NCBI RefSeq assembly: GCF_000430505.1 | Contig: NZ_KE387153.1 | Coordinates: forward strand, 1 to 64,000 | Direction: 5' to 3' | DNA from: Eisenibacter elegans DSM 3317 | GTDB taxonomy: Bacteria > Bacteroidota > Bacteroidia > Cytophagales > Microscillaceae | Length of the DNA stretch: 64,000 nt | Shown here: one piece after another, positions 18,949-27,969 of the stretch | Numbering within the stretch: the stretch's first letter is position 1 | Layout of the letters: each line of letters starts with the position of its first letter | The notes under the pieces: generated by a model | What the model was told of the DNA's origin: nothing | The model's input: only the letters and a program-made list of their open reading frames with translations | Database searches by the model: none | Position numbers and translations under genes: made by a program

Positions 18949-18975
18949 CTTCACCAAGCCAAAACAATTGATACT

Positions 18976-19425
18976 ATGCAACTAAAAGTAGGCGACAAAG
19001 CCCCCCTTTTTGAAGCGAAAAACCAAAATGGCGAGCCCATATCCCTAGCTGATTTTATAGGCCAAAAGATAGTGCTTTATTTTTATCCCAAAGACAATAC
19101 CAAAGGCTGTACTGCTCAAGCTTGCAACCTGCGCGACAACTACGCCAGCTTACAGGCCGCCGGATACCAAGTCATCGGGGTAAGCCCCGATGACGAAAAG
19201 TCTCACCAAAAATTTATCGATAAATACGAACTGCCTTTCCCGCTAATAGCAGATACCGACCAAGCCGTAGCTCAAGCCTATGGTGTTTGGCAAGAAAAAC
19301 AAATGTATGGCAAGACTTATATGGGGATTGTCCGTACTACATTTGTCATTGATGAAAATGGTGTCATCACCCAGATTATCAACAAGGTAAAAACTGCCGA
19401 CCATAGCGCCCAAATTTTGATTTAA
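18976..19425 (+). CDS. bcp: Thiol peroxidase, Bcp/PrxQ family
   Basis: 149-residue thioredoxin-dependent peroxiredoxin that reduces H2O2 and organic hydroperoxides in the cytoplasm. The atypical 2-Cys pair is visible: GCTAQAC, peroxidatic Cys45 and resolving Cys50, in the PKDNTKGCT context. The ATG at 18976 is used because it follows the promoter and yields the usual family start (MQLKVGDKAPLFEA). Confidence 0.94.
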   Translation: MQLKVGDKAPLFEAKNQNGEPISLADFIGQKIVLYFYPKDNTKGCTAQACNLRDNYASLQAAGYQVIGVSPDDEKSHQKFIDKYELPFPLIADTDQAVAQAYGVWQEKQMYGKTYMGIVRTTFVIDENGVITQIINKVKTADHSAQILI

Positions 19426-19480
19426 CGCCTGATTGCCCAGTGCTCTAGTCAATGAAAAATGATTTAGGAGATGTATGGTC

Positions 19481-19532
19481 AAAAATCATTGAGAATCAGG
19501 CAAATCCTCAAATCAAATAAATCTTGGTATAA
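19481..19532 (+). repeat. REP-like element
   Basis: A copy of the CTTGAGAATCAAG family (TCATTGAGAATCAGGCAAAT, then a TAAATCTTGGTATAA end). It lies between bcp and the transketolase subunit and overlaps the region where that gene's promoter would be. A TAATTTTG box (19530-19537) begins at its right end. Confidence 0.65.
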
Positions 19533-19554
19533 TTTTGACTTTTGTAAATATTTT

Positions 19555-20397
19555 ATGGAAACAGAAGAATTGGAGCGCATTGCTTCCCAAGTACGCCGCG
19601 ATATTGTGCGTATGGTTCATCAAGTACAATCCGGCCACCCCGGCGGCTCTCTAGGTTGTACAGAGCTGCTAGTGGCCTTGTATTTTAAAGTAATGCGCTA
19701 CGAGCTGCCTTTTACGATGGAGGGCGAGGGTGAGGACTTGTTTTTCTTGTCCAATGGCCATATTTCCCCCGTTTGGTATAGCGTGTTGGCGCGTGCAGGC
19801 TTTTTTGATATCAAAGAACTGGCTACTTTCCGCCATATCAACTCCCGCCTTCAAGGACACCCTACCACACACGAAGGGCTTGAGGGTATCCGTATCGCTT
19901 CAGGCTCCTTAGGACAAGGGCTTTCGGCTGCTATCGGCGCGGCTCAAGCCAAAACCCTGCGCAACGACGACGGGCTAGTGTATGTGCTGATGGGTGATGG
20001 AGAACAGCAAGAAGGTCAAATATGGGAGGCTGCTATGTATGCCGCTCACCATAAGGTAGACAACCTCATTGCTATCATCGACTACAACGGCCAGCAGATA
20101 GATGGCCCTACCAGTGAAGTGATGGATTTGCAAGACCTTTCGGCCAAATGGAAGGCTTTTGGTTGGAATGTTATTGACATCACCCAAGGTAACGATATGA
20201 AAGAAGTGCTCAAAACACTTATTCACGCCCGAAGCCTATCCAAAAAAGAAAAGCCTATCCTCGTAATGCTGCATACCGAAATGGGTTATGGTATTGATTT
20301 TATGGTAGGCACACACAAGTGGCACGGCATCGCACCCAATGATGAGCAGCTTGCCCAAGCCCTAGACCAACTAGAAGAGACCTTGGGCGACTATTAG
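19555..20397 (+). CDS. Transketolase, N-terminal subunit
   Basis: 280 residues carrying the thiamine-diphosphate-binding half of transketolase, which works with a separate C-terminal subunit to exchange two-carbon units between sugar phosphates. Seen: SGHPGGSLGC near 25, the HISPVWYSVLAR active-site region, HPTTHEGLEGI, GSLGQGLSAAIGAA, and the TPP-Mg motif GDGEQQEGQIWEAA ... IDYNGQQIDG (about 147-185). The start at 19555 gives the usual family N-terminus. The matching C-subunit begins at 63432, about 43 kb away, whereas the two halves are usually adjacent. Confidence 0.93.
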   Translation: METEELERIASQVRRDIVRMVHQVQSGHPGGSLGCTELLVALYFKVMRYELPFTMEGEGEDLFFLSNGHISPVWYSVLARAGFFDIKELATFRHINSRLQGHPTTHEGLEGIRIASGSLGQGLSAAIGAAQAKTLRNDDGLVYVLMGDGEQQEGQIWEAAMYAAHHKVDNLIAIIDYNGQQIDGPTSEVMDLQDLSAKWKAFGWNVIDITQGNDMKEVLKTLIHARSLSKKEKPILVMLHTEMGYGIDFMVGTHKWHGIAPNDEQLAQALDQLEETLGDY

Positions 20398-20427
20398 CCC
20401 CCAGGGTACATATATTTCCGCAGGAGT

Positions 20428-20456
20428 CTCCCCATTTTTTTGGGGTGGCTTTTTTA
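20428..20456 (+). terminator. Intrinsic terminator after the transketolase subunit
   Basis: CCCCA (20430-20434) pairs with TGGGG (20441-20445), followed after TGGC by TTTTTT. It is positioned 33 bases after the transketolase stop. Confidence 0.6.
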
Positions 20457-20505
20457 TTGTTCTTTCATAAAATATCCAGCAGTGCGTGGGAAATATATGA
20501 AAATC

Positions 20506-20619
20506 ACACCACTGGACATTTTTCAGGTCCCACTGTGTGGGCTAAATCTGATTTTACCCCAAAAATAAGGCCTCAGCTTGTCTCAGAGCTACTTTTCCAA
20601 AGATATCCAGTGACGTGTG
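20506..20619 (+). repeat. Palindromic element copy C (full length)
   Basis: The clearest copy of the family, about 114 bp: left end CACACCACTGGACATTTTTC, a CCCACTGTGTGGG hairpin, the core CCCCAAAAATAAGGCCTCAG then CTTGTCTCAGAG, and the inverted right end ATATCCAGTGACGTGTG. A separate half-end (AATATCCAGCAGTGCGTGG) lies just upstream at about 20472-20490. The rest of the 20457-20838 gap holds no recognisable gene. Confidence 0.85.
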
Positions 20620-20838
20620 GAAATCAAACTCTACACCTCCTCCAATCAAACTGTAGCTTGGGATAGCTAGCAAAAAAGAAAAAGCTTCTCCAACTGGAAA
20701 AGCCCTTTCTCTGAAATCTAAAAACTACGTATTAAACAAGAGCCGTCTGTTATGCGCTTCACAGCTCTATGCTTCGATAGGCTAAATTAGTGTTTTTCTT
20801 GAACTATTCATAGTCATAAGCATTTTTTTTGCTAAAAA

Positions 20839-22554
20839 CTAAAAACCAGCTGCGGTATCATCGCCCCTTGGGTCTGCTGCGCCTTCCAACCTACCGTCGG
20901 GCAGGCGCAAAATACCCTCTACCCTACCGATGGGTTCTCGGTTTTGGAGGATATAGCCCCTGTCTGTGAGCCTTTGGCGTGTGCTAGGGCTGAAGGCCTC
21001 TTCTTCTACAAAAACCACATCAGGCAGCCATTGATGGTGGAACCGGGGTGCATTGATAGCTTCCTGCATACCCATCCCAAAGAGCAGTACATTGGCCGTA
21101 ACCTGAAATACAGAGGTGGGAATCGTAGTACCTCCTGGCGTACCCACGACCATATACAGTGCCCCGGCTTTTTCGACAATGGTAGGTGTCATCGAGCTGA
21201 GAGGGCGCTTGCCCGGAGCGACAGCGTTGGCCTCCCCACCCACAGCGCCATACATATTGGGCACTCCGGGTTTGATGCTGAAATCATCCATTTCGTTGTT
21301 GAGCAAGAATCCTGCTCCTGCCACCACTACTTTGGAGCCAAAAGCCCCGTTGAGTGTGGTCGTTACGGAGAGGGCATTACCGGCTGGATCTACCAGACTA
21401 TAGTGTGTAGTTTCTTCGCTACCCGGCGTAGTAAAATACCCGGCTTTGATTGCTGTCGAAGGTGTCGCATGTAGCGAATCAAAGCTTTGCATCCTGCGCA
21501 TCAAATAGCCGCTATCGAGCAGGTTGTGTACGGGTACCGGATAAAAATCTCCATCCCCCATATACTCTGACCGATCGGCATAGGCGCGCCGCTCGGCCTC
21601 TACCATCACCTGCACAGTATAGGGATGATGAAATCCATAACGTGCCAGCCCATAGGGGCGAATCATCCGCCAGAGCTGTAGCAGTAACAATCCGCCACTC
21701 GAAGGAGGCGACATAGATACAAAGCGGTAATCTTCCCAAGTATCTACTAAGGGTGTCCGCCAAACAGGGCGGTATTGACGCAGATCTTCGTGGGTGATGA
21801 GTCCTCCGCCGCGCTGCATTTCGGCTACAATCAGGTCAGCGGTAGTGCCACCATAAAAGCCCTCGTGACCGTCTTCGCGAATCCGAATCAGGGTGGCTGC
21901 CAGATCGTGGTGATGGAGGGTGTCGCCTGCCTGCCATACACGCTCGGCAAGGTAGGGCGGGCGGGTATTGTATTGTTCAAAAGCCTCTCGGTAGCGATTG
22001 AGGCGGGCAGCCTCTTGTGGGGTCAATGCCACACCACGGGCGGCAAGCTCGACAGCCGGCTGGACTACAGTCTCCCACGGCAGTTGCCCATAGCGGGCGT
22101 GTAGGGCAGCCATTCCGGCCACCGTACCGGGTACACCAGCTGCCTGATGGCCGTGTTGGCTGCGGTGAGGCTCTGCTTGGCCATCCGCACCCCAAAAAAA
22201 CTCCCGATGAGCCGCTAGAGGGGCTTTCTCTCGGTAGTCGATAGCCCCTAATTGCCCGTCGGCTAATCGGAAAAGCGCAAAGCCTCCTCCCCCAATATTG
22301 CCCGCCACTGGAAAACATACAGCCAGTGCAAACTCTACCGCCACGGCAGCGTCAAAGGCATTGCCGCCTTGTTTGAGAATCGCTAAACCAATGGCTGTTG
22401 CGTCGGGGTGTGCCGTTACAACCATCGCCTCGCGTCCATACACCGATTCCTTAGGTGCACCAGTGTGTACCTGAGCAAATAACGCGTTAAAACTCAACAA
22501 AAACACGGCGAAACTGCGCAGGCAACAGCAAGTGATAGGGTGTTTTTTTGTCAT
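20839..22554 (-). CDS. ggt: Gamma-glutamyltransferase
   Basis: 571-residue Ntn-hydrolase that transfers or hydrolyses the gamma-glutamyl group of glutathione. A signal peptide (residues 1-27, ending NALFAQ) points to the periplasm. The precursor should cleave itself at the motif TTHYSLVD, whose first Thr (residue 382) is the nucleophile of the small subunit. Substrate residues are visible in the NEMDDFS and GKRPLSSMTPTI stretches and the GTPGG loop. The gene is isolated, with non-coding DNA on both sides. Confidence 0.94.
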   Translation of the reverse strand: MTKKHPITCCCLRSFAVFLLSFNALFAQVHTGAPKESVYGREAMVVTAHPDATAIGLAILKQGGNAFDAAVAVEFALAVCFPVAGNIGGGGFALFRLADGQLGAIDYREKAPLAAHREFFWGADGQAEPHRSQHGHQAAGVPGTVAGMAALHARYGQLPWETVVQPAVELAARGVALTPQEAARLNRYREAFEQYNTRPPYLAERVWQAGDTLHHHDLAATLIRIREDGHEGFYGGTTADLIVAEMQRGGGLITHEDLRQYRPVWRTPLVDTWEDYRFVSMSPPSSGGLLLLQLWRMIRPYGLARYGFHHPYTVQVMVEAERRAYADRSEYMGDGDFYPVPVHNLLDSGYLMRRMQSFDSLHATPSTAIKAGYFTTPGSEETTHYSLVDPAGNALSVTTTLNGAFGSKVVVAGAGFLLNNEMDDFSIKPGVPNMYGAVGGEANAVAPGKRPLSSMTPTIVEKAGALYMVVGTPGGTTIPTSVFQVTANVLLFGMGMQEAINAPRFHHQWLPDVVFVEEEAFSPSTRQRLTDRGYILQNREPIGRVEGILRLPDGRLEGAADPRGDDTAAGF

Positions 22555-22847
22555 ATACTCTAAGATTGATTAGGCGTTTGTATTATTTTTTGGTCAATAT
22601 AGCACCCAGCATAAGAATACGGAAATGCTTTGATGCTAAGTTTTTACTATTTGCCCCAAAGCCATCAAAACTACATTGTCTATAATGAATATAAACCCAT
22701 TTCTTAAGCCACATCCACTTCAGCAATGCAAGTTACTTTGTCATTCCAGTAACACCCCAAATCAAGCCCCTGAATTGTATCTAACTCAGGGATAATTGTA
22801 TTGATAAAAGTATTTTACAGAAAAGTAGCTCCAAAAATTTCAAGGGC
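22555..22847. other. Intergenic region between ggt and fur
   Basis: About 290 bases of AT-rich DNA between divergent genes. No gene, repeat-family copy or strong hairpin was recognised. The promoter for the plus-strand gene begins at 22848. Confidence 0.5.
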
Positions 22848-22878
22848 TTGCTTTGTCTTTGAGGAGGTTTTAACTTTG
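22848..22878 (+). promoter_or_regulatory. Promoter of the Fur/PerR gene
   Basis: TTG at 22848-22850 and TAACTTTG at 22871-22878, with a 20-base spacer, is a strong Bacteroidota promoter. It lies 38 bases before the TTG start codon, which supports that start. Confidence 0.75.
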
Positions 22879-22916
22879 TATCAAATCTCAAACAAGAATT
22901 ATTCTCTAATAGTACT

Positions 22917-23375
22917 TTGTCCGAAAATTACGCACAAATCAAGCATCACCTAGCCGAAAAAGGGCTGAAAGTTACCCAACAGCGAATTGTAATTTATGAA
23001 GCGCTATGTGCTTTGGGTACACACCCTACTGCTGAAGAATTGTGGGCAGAAGTACGTCCTAGAAATCCTAGTATCTCTTTGGGAACCGTTTACAAGACTC
23101 TAGATACTTTCGCAGAAGTAGGATTAATTCAGAAAGTACCGACAGCCAACCATATTGTTCGGTATGAAGCCAATTTAACCCAACATAATCACATCTATTG
23201 CACCAATACACAGGAGATTATTGATTTTGAGCACGAAGAACTACAAGCATTGCTGCATTGTTTTTTTGAAAAAAATCGTGTAAAAAATCTACATATAAAA
23301 TCAATCACCTTGCAAATCAGTGGAGAAAAAATAGACCCTAATGCTAGGGTGCTTATTCAAACTCCCAATGCTTAA
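22917..23375 (+). CDS. Fur family regulator, probably PerR-like
   Basis: 152 residues read from a TTG codon at 22917. There is no ATG between the promoter at 22871-22878 and the winged-helix domain, and the residues that follow (SENYAQIKHHLAEKGLKVTQ) align with the family's usual start. The DNA-binding half is normal (GLKVTQQRIVIYEAL, SLGTVYKTLDTFAEVGLI). The dimerisation half keeps the HNHIYC metal region, but the CxxC structural zinc site is reduced to CTNT and there is no C-terminal CxxC pair. The neighbouring ahpC-type gene, 47 bases downstream, suggests a peroxide-response regulator. Confidence 0.88.
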   Translation: MSENYAQIKHHLAEKGLKVTQQRIVIYEALCALGTHPTAEELWAEVRPRNPSISLGTVYKTLDTFAEVGLIQKVPTANHIVRYEANLTQHNHIYCTNTQEIIDFEHEELQALLHCFFEKNRVKNLHIKSITLQISGEKIDPNARVLIQTPNA

Positions 23376-23422
23376 CATATTCCCTTGTATTTTATCATAA
23401 CCAAATCATAAAACAACGCTTT

Positions 23423-24052
23423 ATGAGCTTAATCAACAGAAAAGCCCCCGTATTCAGCGCTCCCGCTGTTATCAATGGCGATGAAATCGTAGAAAACTTC
23501 TCTTTGACCCAATACTTGGGCAAAAAATATGTGGTGTTCTTTTTCTACCCAAAAGATTTCACCTTTGTATGCCCTACTGAAATTTTGGCTTTCCAAGAGA
23601 AACTGGCCGAGTTTGAGAAACGCGACGCTGTCGTGATAGGCTGCTCTACTGATACTGAAGAGACACATCTTGCTTGGTTGAGCACTCCTAAGCAAAACGG
23701 TGGTATTCAAGGTGTTACTTATCCTATCGTAGCAGATACTGCTAAAACTATCGCCACCAACTACGGTGTTTTGGCCGGTGATTATACTTATGACGAAGAA
23801 GGTAACTTCGCTTTTGAAGGTGCTCCTGTGGCCTTCCGTGGTACTTTCTTGATTGACAAAGCCGGTGTGGTGCAACACTGTGTTATCAATAACCTACCCC
23901 TTGGCCGCAATATTGACGAGGCCATCCGTATGGTTGATGCACTCCGCCACGTAGAAGAAAAAGGTGAAGTATGCCCCGCAAACTGGTCTGAAGGTAAAGA
24001 AGCAATGCAAGCTACCCGTGATGGTGTTGCTACTTATTTGTCTAACAACTAA
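23423..24052 (+). CDS. Peroxiredoxin, typical 2-Cys (AhpC/Prx1 type)
   Basis: 209 residues. It reduces hydroperoxides, with Cys50 as peroxidatic residue (FTFVCPTE) and Cys184 as resolving residue (GEVCPANW). The Prx1-like features GGIQGVTYPIVAD and FRGTFLIDKAGVV are present. It lies directly after the Fur/PerR gene and is followed by a strong terminator, so the pair forms a compact peroxide-defence unit. Codon use is more uniform than in its neighbours, as expected for an abundant protein. Confidence 0.95.
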   Translation: MSLINRKAPVFSAPAVINGDEIVENFSLTQYLGKKYVVFFFYPKDFTFVCPTEILAFQEKLAEFEKRDAVVIGCSTDTEETHLAWLSTPKQNGGIQGVTYPIVADTAKTIATNYGVLAGDYTYDEEGNFAFEGAPVAFRGTFLIDKAGVVQHCVINNLPLGRNIDEAIRMVDALRHVEEKGEVCPANWSEGKEAMQATRDGVATYLSNN

Positions 24053-24076
24053 GCCCAGCACAAAAATACAAACAAG

Positions 24077-24114
24077 AAACTCCTCGGCTGCCTTTTGGTC
24101 GAGGAGTTTTTTTG
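24077..24114 (+). terminator. Intrinsic terminator of the peroxiredoxin gene
   Basis: ACTCCTCG (24079-24086) pairs with CGAGGAGT (24100-24107) and is followed by a run of Ts. Confidence 0.85.
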
Positions 24115-24208
24115 AGCAAAAATAAAAGCCCGATGCAACCAGAATACGCAGATCTGCGTCTAAACACTAGACTTGCATCTACATTACAACCATATAACAT
24201 ATGACATT

Positions 24209-24364
24209 ATGAGACAGCAACAAAACCACTCTTCAGCACAAAATTACAGTAATACGCCTCTTCACCAAAGCTATAGCAAAGGCTGGCTCAAAGCACAAGA
24301 GGTTTTCACCCAAATGTTTGATGAGCACTATCCATTATTCCAACCCAAGAAAAAACGACAATAA
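24209..24364 (+). CDS. Small basic protein of unknown function
   Basis: 51 residues from the ATG at 24209 (an ATG 12 codons earlier at 24173 is possible). The product is polar and Gln-rich at the start and aromatic/basic at the end (GWLKAQEVFTQMFDEHYPLF then KKKRQ). It is bounded by one terminator upstream and another 14 bases after its stop, so it looks like an independent transcription unit. No family is recognised. Confidence 0.5.
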   Translation: MRQQQNHSSAQNYSNTPLHQSYSKGWLKAQEVFTQMFDEHYPLFQPKKKRQ

Positions 24365-24378
24365 CAAAGATAGCTACC

Positions 24379-24415
24379 GTCGCTTGTGAATCTGACACAA
24401 GCGACTTTATTTTTA
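24379..24415 (+). terminator. Intrinsic terminator after the small ORF
   Basis: GTCGCTTGTG (24379-24388) pairs perfectly with CACAAGCGAC (24396-24405), followed by TTTATTTTTA. Confidence 0.85.
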
Positions 24416-24452
24416 TACTCAGATTTACTCGATGCACAAGGATTTTCAATCC
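24413..24452 (-). repeat. REP-like element, minus orientation
   Basis: Read on the minus strand it gives GAAAATCCTTGTGCATCGAG followed by TAAATCTGAGTATAA, the core and right end of the CTTGAGAATCAAG family. It lies exactly between the terminator at 24379-24415 and the end of the nuclease pseudogene. Confidence 0.6.
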
Positions 24453-25907
24453 TACACCCAAACGGCAAAAATCTCCTTTTCTTGGTGCTGGATTAGTTCT
24501 TCGCGCCAGCTGGGCTTCTGCCGGTCGTCGAAGATGAGCAGGTAGCCACGGTCTACGCTGTGTTTGTCGAGGTAATCGGCGAGTTGGTTGAGGCCTTTCT
24601 GGTGTGCTTTGTCGCCGCGCCACAGCTTCAACTCGATGATGTATTTGTAGTGCAGATAGGTAGAGTTGGTTATTTTTGGCGCTGTATTGCTGCTTCATAA
24701 AACTTTGAAACTTGCGCAGCACCCGTTCCAAATCCAAGGCACCGTCGTCGGTGAGGAACTGGTCGCCAAAGTTATATTTCTTTTCATCAATCATTAACTG
24801 TAGTCTCTTGGCAGTCATATAGTTATAAATACACTGTTCATAGATGCGGTTGTGAATGGCAAGGTTATGATAATCGCGAAAAATCCCATAAGTCCGGCCT
24901 AGTTGCGCCAAAGGCGCATCGGGGTTGTAAGGAATGACCTCGCCTTCTACCAAAACTCTGTACACCAGATTGTAAAGATTCTGGTTATTTTCAAGGTTTT
25001 TGATAAGGCTGTCGAAATTGGTATTACGCTCCCTAAGCAGCAGTTGCACGCTGGCCTCCACATCGGCCAAGTCCCAATAGCTACGGTCTTGGCGCTTGGG
25101 TAAAATCAGCTCGGCGATGTTTTTGCAAAGCTTCGAAACCAAGAAAGGATAGCCCGACGTGTGGTAATAGAGCCGCTCGGCGATGGCCTCAAAGTCCATC
25201 GATACGCCTTCGGCTTCGCTGTATTGGCGGAGCATATAGGCAATCTCATCGGGATAAAACTCCATCACGACATTGAAGTCGGCAGCGATATTCCAGGGGC
25301 TGTTTACCTATGCATCATCGGGGTTGCGTAGTTTGAACTTCAAAGACTTGATGTCGTGTACCCCCGCCAATACGATGCTGTGGAAGGTTTGATGCCGTGG
25401 CTGATGGCGGTGCAAATACTTGTGGCGCAACATTGCCAGAAGCAACAAAAAAGGTTCGTAGTTGCTGCTGGCATCTACCTCATCGACCAATAAAACCAGC
25501 TTCTTATCGGTTTGTCGGGCAATGCCTGTAATGCGCTCCGAGAGGTCGTCGAGCGTCTGTACAGGAGCCAAGTTGGCAAGTATTTCCTGCGAGAAGCCGC
25601 CTTGGGGCTGGCTCAGCGCTGCTTTCAATTCTTTGAAAAAAAACTGACTGAAGGTGTCTGCCGAAACATATACTGATTCACTGAGACCCTGAAAGCTCAT
25701 CAATAAAGGAATGGCCTTTGGTTCTTGTTCCAATAAATAATACAATGAAAAAAGCATGGTCGTTTTGCCGTACTGCCGTGGGCGGTTGATGACGAAGTAA
25801 TCGCCAAACTCCACCATTTGAAGGATACCTGCAAAACGGCGACTGTCATCCATCATATAATGCTCCTCTGCATTGCAAGAGCCGGTAATGTTAAATCGCT
25901 TTCTCAT
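24452..25907 (-). pseudogene. AAA-ATPase/PD-(D/E)xK nuclease-like gene, broken
   Basis: The start (MRKRFNITGSCNAEEHYMMD) and P-loop variant RPRQYGKTTM identify the AAA-ATPase-like family that normally ends in a PD-(D/E)xK nuclease domain; the Walker B LLVDEVDASS is present. Three lesions are visible. An amber TAG at 25308-25310 splits otherwise continuous reading (DDA, stop, VNSPWNIAADFN). Around 24650-24690 about 50-70 residues of the usual C-terminal domain are missing. At the same place the frame shifts, so the nuclease end (YIIELKLWRGDKAHQKG ... EKEIFAVWV, stop 24452-24454) is out of frame with the rest. Intact relatives are abundant in Bacteroidota, often in many copies. Confidence 0.85.
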
Positions 25908-26000
25908 TGGTTGGGGCTTTACAAATTGATACTAATGTGGTGTTTGTAGACAAACACCCGCCTGTGCGGGGCGGGTGTTATGGCTATTTTCTGTAAGGAA

Positions 26001-26249
26001 CTAGGCAGAGGTGAGCCAATCATTGTCGCTCAAATATCCAAAACAGAGATAGGGGCTTTCCGCCCATTGGGGCGGCAGGGCAGGCTGTGCGGGCGCTGCC
26101 TCTAGGGTGGCTTCGAAACGCTCTTCAAACAAGGCTAGTTGCAATTGTAACTGCTGTAGCTGCTGCTCAAGGCGCTTTTGTTGGTTGCGCTTTTGCTGGG
26201 CATTGTCAATGACCCATACCTTTTCAAAAGCACTGTTTTCTGTCATCAT
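26001..26249 (-). CDS. Small coiled-coil protein
   Basis: 82 residues: two tandem Met codons, then a Gln/Leu-rich coiled coil (about 17-48), a Pro/Ala linker and an aromatic tail (SPYLCFGYLSDNDWL). It lies about 90 bases upstream of the broken ATPase gene on the same strand. I do not recognise a family. It could be a degenerate partner of that gene. Confidence 0.45.
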   Translation of the reverse strand: MMTENSAFEKVWVIDNAQQKRNQQKRLEQQLQQLQLQLALFEERFEATLEAAPAQPALPPQWAESPYLCFGYLSDNDWLTSA

Positions 26250-26426
26250 CTGATAAAGAGGGTTTTGTGGAAAATAAAACCAAGGGTATTTTGTGGTAAA
26301 TCAAAAATACGGAAAAAGCGCCGGAAACACAAACTCCGAAAAGCAGCAGCTAAGTTTGCGCGGTACACTGTATTTTTAACCCAAAATCTTTATATTTATC
26401 CCAATAACCCAACAATAACCTACTAT

Positions 26427-27839
26427 ATGCATACGTCCTTACCCAACACGCCTGTCCGCATTGCCGGAGGACAAGGCTTTTACGGCGATAGCCCCCAAGC
26501 GGCCATTGCCATTGCCAAGGCCAAAGCCGCTGACTATATTATGATGGATGCTCTGGCCGAACTGACCCTGTCGATTCTCCAAAAAGACAAACAGCGCGAC
26601 ACTGGCGCAGGATACGCCCGTGATATCGACTTTTTGGCCAAAAGCCTCTACCCATTGGCCTACCGCCAAGGAATCAAGATTGTAAGCAGTGGCGGTGGCC
26701 TGAACCCTTGGGGCGCGGCAGAGCGTGTCGTCAAGACGATGCGTGCACAGGGTATCGAAGGGTTTCGGGTGGCTGTTGTTACGGGCGATGATTTCAGTGC
26801 TCGTATCGACGAACTACGCCAAGGTGGGGAGCTTTTGCAGCACCTAGACTCAGGAGAGCCTTTTGACCCCGAAAAATACCGCCTTACCCACGCCAACGTA
26901 TACACCGGTGCCGCTGGGGTGGCCGAAGCCCTCAGCCAAGGGGCTGACCTCGTCCTGACGGGGCGCGTGGCTGACCCTGCCCTCGTGCTGGGTATCTTAG
27001 TACACCATTACGGCTGGACGCTAGACGATGCTCAAGCACCTGCCGAGCTTGACTTGCTGGCTGCGGGAATCGTAGCTGGGCACGTAATCGAGTGTGGTGG
27101 CCAAGCCTCCGGAGGCAACTCCTATGCCGAGTTCCCCCCCAACTACTCTCTCCACAACCTTGCCTATCCCATTGCCGAAATCTGGCCCGACGGGCGCACC
27201 GAGTTCACACGCCTCACTAGCCAAGGAGGCAAGGTCTCCCGCAATACCATCCGAGAGCAATTGGTATATGAAATACACAATCCGGCGGCCTACATCACCC
27301 CCGACGTAACCGCCGATCTGACACAGATACAGCTCGAACAAATAGCCCCCGACCGGGTACGCCTAACAGGCGTAAAAGGTAACCCACGCCCCGAAAAACT
27401 CAAACTCGCTATGGGCTACGAAGCTGGCTACTTGAGTGAACAACTGCTTTTCTTTACTGCCCCCTATGCCGTCCAAAAAGCCCGCCTGTGGGAAGATGCT
27501 GTGCGCCAAACTTGGGTCGGATTGCCGATGCTGCAAATCACAGAGGCACAGTTCCAATACATCGGTATCGACGGCATCCACCCGGGCGCGCTGCCCCCGC
27601 TCAGCCCCGAACAAGAGACTCAACTCCGCGAAGTAGGGCTACGCATCGCCATCCGCCATCCCGACGAACAAACCGGCAAGCAGGCCTTTCAGGCTACTAC
27701 CTGCCTCGGCCTCAATGGCCCTCCCGGCGTATGTAGTATGCCCGGCTGGGGAAAAATCAACCGCCAACAACTGGCCCTCTTCCCTACCCTCATAGACCGC
27801 CGCTGGGTGGCTACTAAGGTGGAGATGATGAGTACTTAA
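26427..27839 (+). CDS. AtuA-like (DUF1446) protein
   Basis: 470 residues from the ATG at 26427; the upstream open frame is Lys/Arg-rich and antisense to the small coiled-coil gene. The sequence matches the acyclic terpene utilisation AtuA family: RIAGGQGFYGDSP at the start, DYIMMDALAELTLSIL, VSSGGGLNPWGAAE, LTGRVADPALVLG, and HVIECGGQASGGNS. The family is named for a citronellol/geraniol catabolism protein in Pseudomonas, but its reaction is not settled. None of the other atu genes is here. The extra C-terminal domain of longer relatives is absent. Confidence 0.85.
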   Translation: MHTSLPNTPVRIAGGQGFYGDSPQAAIAIAKAKAADYIMMDALAELTLSILQKDKQRDTGAGYARDIDFLAKSLYPLAYRQGIKIVSSGGGLNPWGAAERVVKTMRAQGIEGFRVAVVTGDDFSARIDELRQGGELLQHLDSGEPFDPEKYRLTHANVYTGAAGVAEALSQGADLVLTGRVADPALVLGILVHHYGWTLDDAQAPAELDLLAAGIVAGHVIECGGQASGGNSYAEFPPNYSLHNLAYPIAEIWPDGRTEFTRLTSQGGKVSRNTIREQLVYEIHNPAAYITPDVTADLTQIQLEQIAPDRVRLTGVKGNPRPEKLKLAMGYEAGYLSEQLLFFTAPYAVQKARLWEDAVRQTWVGLPMLQITEAQFQYIGIDGIHPGALPPLSPEQETQLREVGLRIAIRHPDEQTGKQAFQATTCLGLNGPPGVCSMPGWGKINRQQLALFPTLIDRRWVATKVEMMST

Positions 27840-27969
27840 CAATACACACACCAGTGTTGGTTGAGAGCAACCTCGATGAGTTACTTATCAACCCAACTGA
27901 GGGTATACACACAAAGGCCAAAGTAGTGGGGATTTTCACTTTACTTTGCGTTCTTTATATCATTACTAT

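Noticed and set aside
19555-20397. Transketolase N-subunit as a truncated pseudogene
   Set aside because: Its length, terminator and the complementary C-subunit at 63432 show it is a normal two-subunit form.
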